Assembly (NCBI RefSeq): GCF_900188315.1
Contig: NZ_LT897781.1
Span: forward strand, 2,108,001-2,172,000
Direction: 5' to 3'
Source: Marinobacter sp. es.042
Lineage (GTDB): Bacteria; Pseudomonadota; Gammaproteobacteria; Pseudomonadales; Oleiphilaceae
DNA length: 64,000 nt
Part shown: in pieces, positions 45,389-54,035 of the stretch
Layout: each line of letters begins with the position of its first letter
How positions within the stretch are numbered: position 1 is the stretch's first letter
The notes under the pieces: generated by a model
Told to the model about the DNA's origin: nothing
Seen by the model: only the letters and a program-made list of their open reading frames with translations
Database searches by the model: none
Made by a program: the position numbers and the translations under genes

Positions 45389-46229
45389 CCCCCAGGGGCT
45401 CTCCCGGCCAGTGTTCGCTCACCCGTTTGGCCTCCAGCCCCAGGCCCGCCATGAAGGACGCGATGCCCTTCGGTGCCGGCCCTGAAAACAGCGCAGCGCT
45501 CACAGGTTGTTTCCCTGCGCCGGCAACTGAGCCTTGAGCAACATCAAGCCTACCAGTCTGTTCCAGCAGCCAGGCTACCCGTCGGGCAATGGCCTCACCC
45601 GAGTCCACCCAGAAACGAACCGTCGGCAGACTCGCCCTCAGACTCTCCAGTAACAGTGGATAGTGAGTGCAACCAAGCACCACGGTGTCCACACCGGCCT
45701 CTTTGAAAGGCCTCATGGCTTCGCTCAGCTCGGCAAGTGGAACCTCGATTCCGGAAACCAGGTCCTCTGCCCAGCGCACTAGCCCCGGATGGCCAATACG
45801 CTCAATCCTGCAATCGCCAGCGAATTCTTCGACCAGCCTGTCGAGATAAGGCCTGCGAACCGTGGCCGGTGTCGCCAGCAGCCCCATTCGCCGATTCACG
45901 GACTTTGCTGCCGCCGGTTTGATGGCCGGCACCACCCCCACAACCGGCACCGCCGTCATCGCACGTAAATGCGGCAGAACCACTGTACTGGCGGTATTGC
46001 AGGCCACCACGATGGCGTCTGACGGGTAGAGCTCTAGCGCTCTGGTGATCAGACCGCAACACCGGTCGATCACAACCGCCTCGGATTTGTCGCCATAGGG
46101 AAAGCCTGCGTTGTCTGCCAGATAGACGATCTCCAGGCCCGGCAGTTGCCGGTGAATGCAGGCCGCAACGCTCAGACCACCGACACCGGAGTCAAACACC
46201 AGAACCCTTGGAGGCGACTGCCTGCTCAA
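45366..46229 (-). CDS. murI: Glutamate racemase
   Basis: Converts L- to D-glutamate for peptidoglycan synthesis in the cytoplasm. Both catalytic cysteine blocks are present in the 287-residue protein: VACNTAS near 83 and LGCTHYPLL near 193, with FDSGVGGLSV at the start. A TTG start overlaps the nudC stop (TTGA), giving coupled translation. The 3' end overlaps the DUF2156 gene by 23 bases. Confidence 0.95.
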   Translation of the reverse strand: MSRQSPPRVLVFDSGVGGLSVAACIHRQLPGLEIVYLADNAGFPYGDKSEAVVIDRCCGLITRALELYPSDAIVVACNTASTVVLPHLRAMTAVPVVGVVPAIKPAAAKSVNRRMGLLATPATVRRPYLDRLVEEFAGDCRIERIGHPGLVRWAEDLVSGIEVPLAELSEAMRPFKEAGVDTVVLGCTHYPLLLESLRASLPTVRFWVDSGEAIARRVAWLLEQTGRLDVAQGSVAGAGKQPVSAALFSGPAPKGIASFMAGLGLEAKRVSEHWPGEPLGATATGSA

Positions 46230-47041
46230 ACCGGAATGCCTCCCCGGGAAATCTCGTTTTCCATGGCCCGGATCAATCGGCCAGAAATGGTGGTTTCCGG
46301 TGGTACCGGTGGCGTATCGCCCGGCAGGAACCAGTCGGCATCGGCAAGCTCGTCTTCCTGGAGAACCAGCTCGCCTCCGGCGTAATCGGCGAAGAAGCCG
46401 ACCATAAGCTGATGGGGGAATGGCCAGGGTTGCGAGGCGTGGTAGCGGATGTTGGTGACGTCCAGCCCGGTCTCCTCTTTCACTTCACGGTGCACAGCGC
46501 CTTCCAGACTCTCGCCCGGTTCAACAAACCCGGCGATGAGGCTGTAGAAGTGCCGTTTGACCCGAGAGGACTTCGCGAGCAGAAGCCGATCATCCCGGCG
46601 TATGACGACAATCACGCAAGGCGCCAGCCTCGGATACCAGGGAATGCCACAGGGTTCGCACCACTTGGCCCGCTCCCGCGGATGGAAACCGGTTTCCTCG
46701 CCGCAACGGCCGCAGAATCGGTGGTCGCGCCACCACTGCCAGACCTGAAAGCCGGTACTGAGCATGTCCGCCGGTGCATCGCCAACCATCAAAATTGCAT
46801 CCCGCAGCGGTACAACTTCCTGATTACCGACGCCGGTGTCCGGCAGTTCGGTCACGAATACACCGCGCCCATTGTAACTGCCCAGAGATACGGAATCGGG
46901 CAATTCGCCCCGGAAAAGGCTGCTGTCGCCACTGTGCAGCCAGCCGTTATCGGGCTTGACCACACCCGATCCCGACAGCGCGAGGATCAGATCGCCGTTT
47001 TCCGGCCGGCGGGTCGTCCAGCCCGGTATCCACTGAGTCAT
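46226..47041 (-). CDS. nudC: NAD(H) pyrophosphatase / RNA deNADding enzyme NudC
   Basis: A Nudix hydrolase that cleaves NADH and removes NAD caps from RNA. The 271-residue protein has the zinc ribbon (CGRCGEETGF, then WCEPCG), the Nudix box GFVEPGESLEGAVHREVKEETG near 175-197, and the NudC-specific SQPWPFPHQLMVGF following it. The ATG at 47041 has GGTG 7 bases upstream; an in-frame ATG at 47062 is possible. The longer frame reads into the plsB promoter region. Confidence 0.93.
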   Translation of the reverse strand: MTQWIPGWTTRRPENGDLILALSGSGVVKPDNGWLHSGDSSLFRGELPDSVSLGSYNGRGVFVTELPDTGVGNQEVVPLRDAILMVGDAPADMLSTGFQVWQWWRDHRFCGRCGEETGFHPRERAKWCEPCGIPWYPRLAPCVIVVIRRDDRLLLAKSSRVKRHFYSLIAGFVEPGESLEGAVHREVKEETGLDVTNIRYHASQPWPFPHQLMVGFFADYAGGELVLQEDELADADWFLPGDTPPVPPETTISGRLIRAMENEISRGGIPV

Positions 47042-47194
47042 TGCGATCACCATTCGATGCATCAACTGGGTTATTGGAAGATCAATCGGAAATGTACCAC
47101 ATTGCCGCACCGGCCAAGAATGGAAGGTCCACCTTTCCGCCCTGTACTCAACCAAGTAAACTTGGCACCTGTTTCGTCAACGGAGTTGCAATTT

Positions 47195-49663
47195 ATGCGT
47201 CTTTACCAGGGCATTCGCAGCCTGATCCTGACCCTTTTCCGCAAGATACTGTTTATCTGGGTCCGGACTGATGTCAGCGGCAACAGCGTTGAAGCCCTCG
47301 CCCTGGATCCCGACAAACCGGTTTGCTACGTGCTGCAGTACAGCTCCCTCTCGAGCCGTCTGGTTCTTGAGCAAGAAGTTATCCGGGCAGGACTTCCGGG
47401 CGCCACCGAAGCCCTGCCGGTGAAAAACGGCCCTTCGCACTCCTTCTTTTTTCTCTATCGCCGCATCGGTGGCTTTTTCAGGGGTCGCCAGGCGCCAGCA
47501 CCCACGAACGAGTTTCAGGCCCTGGTTCGATACGGTCTCGAACATCCGGACCAGGACGTCCAAATTGTTCCTGTGTCCCTGTTCTGGGGCCGCTCCCCGG
47601 ACAAGGAAAAGTCCCTGGTAAAACTGCTGCTGTCTGACACCTGGTCCATCGCCGGCCGGCTTCAGAAGTTCCTGATCATCATGGTTCATGGCCGCAACAC
47701 CTACGTTCAGTTCAACCAGCCGCTCTCCCTGAAGCAGGTGATCGACGAATACCGGCACAGCGAGGAGCGGGCCAACCGCAAGCTGGCGAGGATACTGAGA
47801 ACCCATTTCCGCCGGGTTCGCCAGGCCGTACTGGGGCCAGATCTATCCCATCGCCGCACCCTGGTGGCAGGCCTGGTGCGCACCCAAGCGGTCAAGGAAG
47901 CCATCCGGGAGACGGCTGCCAGAGACGACATACCACCTGAAAAAGTCCGCGCCAAGGCCTACAAATATGCGGATGAGATTGCAGCAAGCATGTCCGTTGT
48001 CACGATTCGATTCATGGAGGTACTGTTGTCGTGGCTCTGGAACCGGATCTACAACGGCATTGCCATTAACAATATCCGGGTGGTGAAGGAAGTGGCGCAA
48101 GACAATGCCGTGGTTTACGTGCCCTGCCACCGTTCACACATCGACTACCTGCTGCTGTCCTACGTGCTTTACAAGAATGGCCTGATGCCTCCGCACATCG
48201 CCGCAGGGATCAACCTCAACATGCCCATTGTCGGCCCGATCCTGCGCCGTGGCGGGGCGTTCTTTATGCGCCGCAGTTTCAAGGACAACCCGCTGTACGC
48301 CACCGTGTTCAATGAATACATGCACGTGATGTTCTCCCGGGGCTATTCCGTCGAGTATTTCATCGAAGGCGGCCGAAGCCGCACAGGCCGCATGCTGCAG
48401 CCCCGCCCCGGCATGCTGGCAATGACCGTACGCAGTTTCCTTCGGGACCATCGCAAACCCATCGTATTCGTGCCCGTGTACATCGGCTATGAAAAGGTGA
48501 TGGAAGGCCGCTCCTATCTGGGTGAACTTCGTGGCAAGAAAAAGGAAAAAGAAAGCGTATTCGGTCTTGCCAAGACCGTTCGCAAACTCAGCAACTCATT
48601 TGGTCGCGTTTCAGTCAACTTTGGCGAAGCCATTCATTTGTCTGAGGTTCTGGACGATGTTCACGGTAGTTGGCGCGACGTGGCCTACGACGCCGAGTAT
48701 CGTCCGAAGTGGCTTAACAGCGCGGTTTCAGAGCTGTCCTTCCGGGTAGCGTCGAACATCAACGCGTCGGTTGCCGTAAACCCGATCGGCATGGCCGCCA
48801 CGGTTCTTCTTGGCACCGAGCGACTGGCCATGGACGAGGGCCAGTTGATCCGCTTGATGGATCAATACGCCGCCCTGCTAAAGGCTTTCCCATATGCGGA
48901 AACGGTAACCCTGCCCGAGGGGTCCGGCAAGGACTGGATCGCCTACTGTGAAGGCATGGGCCTGGTGACTCGCCAGCCGCAGAAGCTTGGCGACATTATT
49001 GCCCTCGAAGGCAGCAACGCAATCCTGATGACCTATTACCGGAACAACATCCAGCACCTCTTTGCGCTGCCCTCACTGATCGCCAGCCTGTTCGAGAACA
49101 AGGATTCGCTGGGCCGGGACAAGATCGTATTCCTTGCCAGCGTGGCCTACCCCTACCTGCAATCGGAGCTGTTCCTGAAATACCAGCCCGATGAAGCCAG
49201 GAAGGTTATCAATCAGTGGATTGACGTTCTCATCGAACATGACTTGCTGAAGCCCCTGGACGATGACCGGATCGGTCGACCCGAGGAAGGTACCGAAGCC
49301 ATGCTGAGGCTCAGGGTTCTGTCCCGCTTCATCATCCAGACGGTTGAGCGCTACCACATCGCTCTGGGCATTCTCCGCAAATACGGCTCGGGCAAGATCA
49401 GCGCCGCCGAACTGGAAGAACAGAGCGCGCTGCTGGCCGAGCGGATGTCGATCCTGTTCGGCCTGAATGCGCCGGAGTTTTTCGACAAGAGCCTGTTCCG
49501 CAACTTCATTGCCAATATGCAGAACAATGGCGTTATCACCACCGATGACAATGGCCTGCTCTGCTATGGGGAGGGGCTGGATGAGGTGGCGGACGATGCC
49601 CGCCTGGTGCTGAGTGTCGAGAAGCGACAGGCAATCCAGCAGGTCACCATGCTGGGTGCCTGA
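47195..49663 (+). CDS. plsB: Glycerol-3-phosphate acyltransferase
   Basis: Adds the first acyl chain to glycerol-3-phosphate in the inner membrane, starting phospholipid synthesis. The 822-residue length suits PlsB. Acyltransferase motifs are CHRSHIDYLLL (catalytic His 312 and Asp), GAFFMRRSF, FIEGGRSRTGRM and IVFVPVYIGYE. The ATG at 47195 has GGAG upstream; the frame stays open for 329 codons further left through nudC, but that is only antisense. Its stop is 6 bases from the convergent rsmJ stop. Confidence 0.96.
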   Translation: MRLYQGIRSLILTLFRKILFIWVRTDVSGNSVEALALDPDKPVCYVLQYSSLSSRLVLEQEVIRAGLPGATEALPVKNGPSHSFFFLYRRIGGFFRGRQAPAPTNEFQALVRYGLEHPDQDVQIVPVSLFWGRSPDKEKSLVKLLLSDTWSIAGRLQKFLIIMVHGRNTYVQFNQPLSLKQVIDEYRHSEERANRKLARILRTHFRRVRQAVLGPDLSHRRTLVAGLVRTQAVKEAIRETAARDDIPPEKVRAKAYKYADEIAASMSVVTIRFMEVLLSWLWNRIYNGIAINNIRVVKEVAQDNAVVYVPCHRSHIDYLLLSYVLYKNGLMPPHIAAGINLNMPIVGPILRRGGAFFMRRSFKDNPLYATVFNEYMHVMFSRGYSVEYFIEGGRSRTGRMLQPRPGMLAMTVRSFLRDHRKPIVFVPVYIGYEKVMEGRSYLGELRGKKKEKESVFGLAKTVRKLSNSFGRVSVNFGEAIHLSEVLDDVHGSWRDVAYDAEYRPKWLNSAVSELSFRVASNINASVAVNPIGMAATVLLGTERLAMDEGQLIRLMDQYAALLKAFPYAETVTLPEGSGKDWIAYCEGMGLVTRQPQKLGDIIALEGSNAILMTYYRNNIQHLFALPSLIASLFENKDSLGRDKIVFLASVAYPYLQSELFLKYQPDEARKVINQWIDVLIEHDLLKPLDDDRIGRPEEGTEAMLRLRVLSRFIIQTVERYHIALGILRKYGSGKISAAELEEQSALLAERMSILFGLNAPEFFDKSLFRNFIANMQNNGVITTDDNGLLCYGEGLDEVADDARLVLSVEKRQAIQQVTMLGA

Positions 49664-49669
49664 TGGCAT

Positions 49670-50509
49670 TTACTGCGGTGGCAGCGCCCGGATGGCGTAC
49701 ACATCGTAGCGGCTGCTCTTGCCCTCAATGCGGGTGGTTGGCTCTGCTCCCTCAATGGCCGATGCCTTACGAGGTCGCTTGACCACCACCCGGTAACGGG
49801 CGCGCTCCAGAGCGGCCGCGAGCAATTGTGCGGAATCCTCGTCGTCTCCTACGATAGTGCGGAAAACCTGCATTTCCTTTTTTACCAGGGCCGACTTGTC
49901 CCGATGCGGAAACATCGGGTCCAGGTAGACAACATCCGCCGCCTCGGTGCCTGGTCGGGACAGCCATTCAACACTGCTGCCCTCCAGCAGTCGCATGCGC
50001 TCGACAATGCCGGCACAATCCACATTCAGGGCTGCCCGTGCGAGACCATCGGCCAAAAGCGCATGAATGACCGGGTTACGCTCGAACAGGGTAACCGTGC
50101 AGCCAAGGCTGGCAAGCACAAAGGCATCCTGGCCAAGTCCCGCCGTCGCATCAACGACATGCAATGCGGCCCGTGTTTTCTGCAAGCCGACCGCCTTGGC
50201 CACCAACTGGCCCGCGCCACCGCCGTGCTCCCGCCGATACCCCATCTTGCCGGTCACGAATTCTGCACGCACCGGTCCCGGCGCACCTTTGCCAGTCATC
50301 TGCAGGCCAAGGCCCTGCTCATCCAGGAATAGTAAAACCGGGAAGTCGCGGATGTCCCTGGGGCGGACGACACCAAGATTCGAGATCCCGAGCGAATCGG
50401 CAAGAGCATCGGCCTGCAATCGGTCACCCAGTGCACTGCGGGCAACAGAGACGATGTCCTGGAAAGGGGCAGGAAAGGCGGACGGAGCGGACGGGGACGA
50501 GTCAGGCAT
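49670..50509 (-). CDS. rsmJ: 16S rRNA (guanine1516-N2)-methyltransferase
   Basis: Methylates G1516 of 16S rRNA. The 279-residue protein shows VDATAGLGQDAFVLASLG near 130 and DVVYLDPMFPHR near 200, both characteristic of RsmJ, and KRPRKAS near the end. Its ATG overlaps the stop of the upstream unknown gene (TGATG), giving coupled translation. Convergent to plsB. Confidence 0.93.
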   Translation of the reverse strand: MPDSSPSAPSAFPAPFQDIVSVARSALGDRLQADALADSLGISNLGVVRPRDIRDFPVLLFLDEQGLGLQMTGKGAPGPVRAEFVTGKMGYRREHGGGAGQLVAKAVGLQKTRAALHVVDATAGLGQDAFVLASLGCTVTLFERNPVIHALLADGLARAALNVDCAGIVERMRLLEGSSVEWLSRPGTEAADVVYLDPMFPHRDKSALVKKEMQVFRTIVGDDEDSAQLLAAALERARYRVVVKRPRKASAIEGAEPTTRIEGKSSRYDVYAIRALPPQ

Positions 50510-50871
50510 CAGACCAGAATATCGATTCCGGCCAGGCTACCATTACCGCCATTTTCCTGACCGGCTGCGGCGACAGAGGCAAAGGTCGACAGCGCCCTCG
50601 CGGCCGGCAGGGACACTTCGTCTGCACGGAACCGCTCCAGAAGGGCGTCTTCAGCGGCACGACGGGCTTCTACACGCCGCTCGAGGCTTTCGGTCGCATT
50701 GCGGTCGCTGACAACACCCTGAGGGCCATCGGCAAGGTCACGACGGGCCGCGTCAGGTGTTTTTTCAGGCGTTGATGCCGGCGCACGCGCCACATCGCTG
50801 CGCTCCCTGACCGGGCTGTTGTTGCCGGTCTGGAAATTGAAATTGTTGCCCGGGTTAATTCCGCCAATCAT
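50509..50871 (-). CDS. Conserved-looking small protein, function unknown
   Basis: Not recognised. The 120-residue product is Ala/Arg/Glu-rich with an N-terminal MIGGINPGNNFNFQTGN segment, a charged helical stretch (ESLERRVEARRAAEDALLERFRADE-like) and a Gly/Ser/Ala-rich C-terminus. There is no signal peptide or helix long enough for a membrane. Stop and rsmJ start overlap, so it is probably a true gene in the same unit. No good ribosome site at its ATG. Confidence 0.65.
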   Translation of the reverse strand: MIGGINPGNNFNFQTGNNSPVRERSDVARAPASTPEKTPDAARRDLADGPQGVVSDRNATESLERRVEARRAAEDALLERFRADEVSLPAARALSTFASVAAAGQENGGNGSLAGIDILV

Positions 50872-51004
50872 GTTCAGATACCGCTGGCCGGATGACAGGA
50901 AATCGTGAAATTGAAGTATGGAAGATTATCGCACGGAAGAAAAGACAGTTGGTCAGTTTTTACCCAAAGCGGTTTGCCCGGATCAAACCAGGCGGCCGGA
51001 GTCA

Positions 51005-51700
51005 CTATCGACCAGGCAGTTTTTTCCAGGCCACTTCATCCCTGATGTAGACAGGTTGAGCCTGCTCCGCCGGCACCGCCTTGCCCTGCCCGAATGCGAT
51101 CACCGCCAGGCGCGCAACCCAGGCTGCTCGCAGCACCAGGGTCTCATTGACGGGATCAACGCGCTCTGACACCTGCGCTGGCATGGCGGAGCGGTATTGC
51201 CAGCCCGGCCCTGCTCCGCACCAGCGCTCGGGGCCCGCTGGCAGTGTGACTGCGTCGGGTGGACAGACCTGTTCCGAAGCCAACGCCTCAGGCAGTCCTG
51301 CCCGGGCAGCGAAGCAGCCCCAATATACCTCGCCCATGCGGGCATCAAAAGCTACCGCAATACCGGTTTCCTCGTGAGGCTCCAGAGCATCCATGGCACC
51401 CAGCGCCACGGCCTGCAGTGAAGACACCGGCACCACCGGAATGTCCAGCCCCCAGGCAAGACCCTGAACAACACCGGTCGCGATCCTGACACCGGTAAAA
51501 GAGCCCGGCCCGCAGGCAAAGGCCAGAGCATCAAGCTCTGCCGGAGCAAGATTCTTCTCCGCCAGAAGCTCCCGCACCATCGGCATCAATAGCCGGGTAT
51601 GGCCTCTGGGGGCAAGCTCAAAGCGTTCGGAGATTTCGCCATCAACAAGAAGGGCTGCCGAGCAGCCCTCTGATGACGTATCCAGTGCCAACAGTTTCAC
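51005..51700 (-). CDS. tsaB: tRNA threonylcarbamoyladenosine protein TsaB
   Basis: Scaffold subunit of the TsaBDE complex that makes t6A in tRNA. The 231-residue protein has the YeaZ fold with LALDTSSEGCSAAL at the start and FACGPGSFTGVRIA near 67. It lies 31 bases after adk on the same strand, so the two may be co-transcribed. The 133 bases to the left of it show no other feature. Confidence 0.93.
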   Translation of the reverse strand: MKLLALDTSSEGCSAALLVDGEISERFELAPRGHTRLLMPMVRELLAEKNLAPAELDALAFACGPGSFTGVRIATGVVQGLAWGLDIPVVPVSSLQAVALGAMDALEPHEETGIAVAFDARMGEVYWGCFAARAGLPEALASEQVCPPDAVTLPAGPERWCGAGPGWQYRSAMPAQVSERVDPVNETLVLRAAWVARLAVIAFGQGKAVPAEQAQPVYIRDEVAWKKLPGR

Positions 51701-51731
51701 CAGTGTGAAAACCTCAGGTCAGGATGCCAAT

Positions 51732-52406
<675 letters not shown>

Positions 52407-52586
52407 TCATTATCATTTGAAAAGCTGTGGCAAAAACCCGTGCCTTTGCGACAGCCTCTCCTGCACGGAACAGGTGTCAGCCGAAATCGGCGAAGGCGCA
52501 TTATACGAAGTCAGCCACGTCAGAGAAAGTCGACCTCCGTATCATGCACCGGAAGTCCGTATTTCCCAGCGAATAACGACAGGGTG

Positions 52587-53957
52587 TCAGGATGACAGGG
52601 AGCTGGCCAGTGCGTCCAGATCCGGAGCCACACGATCCAGTTCAGCATTCAGTTCTTCCACAACATTGGGCGTCAGTCCCAGGCCTTCCAGCAAAGCGGG
52701 CACGTCGTCGGGATTGAATTCATCGCCAATACCGCGGTCCTTCAACAGGGCGTTGGCCAGCTGTACCATCAAAACATAGTTCTCGTGCTCGCCATGATAA
52801 CCCGATTGTTGATGCACGCCGGCCGCCTTGACCACAGGATCAGGCAGTTGCCATAAACGGTGGAGGATACCGCCGATAGCGCCATGGCCCACCGACAGGA
52901 TTTCCTGGCCATTGCCCTGCCCGAACACCTGCTGCTCAAGCGAGTGCATGCTGGCCTCAGGATTCGCTTCGCGAAGCTCATTGAGCTCATCAAATTCGGC
53001 CGGGAACAGATGCCCGACCAGCAACAGGCCGAAGTTGTGCAACAGTCCGCAGAGATAGCCCAGCCCCTTTTCGGCGCCACATCGCGGCGCAATGATCTGG
53101 CAAAGGAACGCGCAGTACAGGGAGTGGCGCCAGAAATTGTCCATGCCCAGAATGCCGTGACGGGGTACTTCAAAGGCACGAACGGAGGCAATGCCCAGGG
53201 CGATGTGGGCCACACGATCGAAGCCCAGCACACGGGTGACCGCCTCCTGCACCGAATTGACCTGGCCGGGATAATTGAACAGTGCAGAACGGGCGTAACG
53301 CATGATCTGGGCCGTGAGACTGGGATCAAACTCAATCAGCTCTGCCAGCTCACGAGCCGTCGCATCGGTGTTGGCAGTCAGCCGCAAAATACGCAGCGCC
53401 AGGGCCGGCATGGGGGGCAGACGGTAAAGTTTCTGTAGCTTGTCGGCCACTTCCTCGAGCGTCAGCGCCTCGCGGTTGCCGTTACCCGGCCCCCGGATAA
53501 CCAGGTGGCCCGCCCTGGCACCGGCCAGGGCCAGACGGAAGGATCGGCCATCCATCTCTAGCAGGGAATGATCAGTGCCACCGGAAAACACGACCTTATC
53601 CGCCAGCATCACATCCTCGTCCACGATAACGGGCAGCTCGTAAGCCTGCCCGATGGGCGGGGTGAAGCCGGGATCACAGTCACTGAACAGGCGCATGGTC
53701 TGCCGTGCGGTCAGCGGCTGAAGACGGCGACCGGTCAACTGGTGAACGGCATCCGGGTCCAGGGAACTGTCGAACTTGTGCACGGCCATCACGACACCGG
53801 TAATGTCGATCAGCAGAGTGGCCTGCACAAAGCTGTCCTGAGGCATCCCCGAGGCAATCACTGCCGCATCCAGGCTGGTGACCTGATCTATCGGCAACTC
53901 CCGATAAGTGATGCCCTTGCGGGCGAGAAAACGTTCCAATCGTGCAGCCAGAGCCAC
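52587..53957 (-). CDS. YbaK-type deacylase domain fused to HDOD domain
   Basis: A 456-residue two-domain protein. Residues about 1-150 resemble YbaK/ProX editing domains that hydrolyse misacylated tRNA (opening LARKGITYRELPIDQ and VVFSGGTDHSLLEM near 125). Residues about 170-400 are an HDOD domain (LPPMPALALRILRLT and HSLYCAFLCQIIA). HDOD domains are regulatory and usually linked to signalling, so the fusion suggests a tRNA-editing-like domain used for sensing. Located between adk and ppc on the same strand. The ATG at 53957 has GGGAG upstream. Confidence 0.87.
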   Translation of the reverse strand: MALAARLERFLARKGITYRELPIDQVTSLDAAVIASGMPQDSFVQATLLIDITGVVMAVHKFDSSLDPDAVHQLTGRRLQPLTARQTMRLFSDCDPGFTPPIGQAYELPVIVDEDVMLADKVVFSGGTDHSLLEMDGRSFRLALAGARAGHLVIRGPGNGNREALTLEEVADKLQKLYRLPPMPALALRILRLTANTDATARELAELIEFDPSLTAQIMRYARSALFNYPGQVNSVQEAVTRVLGFDRVAHIALGIASVRAFEVPRHGILGMDNFWRHSLYCAFLCQIIAPRCGAEKGLGYLCGLLHNFGLLLVGHLFPAEFDELNELREANPEASMHSLEQQVFGQGNGQEILSVGHGAIGGILHRLWQLPDPVVKAAGVHQQSGYHGEHENYVLMVQLANALLKDRGIGDEFNPDDVPALLEGLGLTPNVVEELNAELDRVAPDLDALASSLSS

Positions 53958-54035
53958 AGCTTACTCCCTTTGTTCTTGGTCGGTGGCCAGACTACCCGGC
54001 CTTGTCCCGGCACTTTTTTCTATTCTGCTGCAAGG

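Noticed and set aside
46208..47194. Open frame extending plsB leftward by 329 codons
   Set aside because: It runs antisense through nudC and the start of murI; the PlsB family start and a ribosome site are at 47195.
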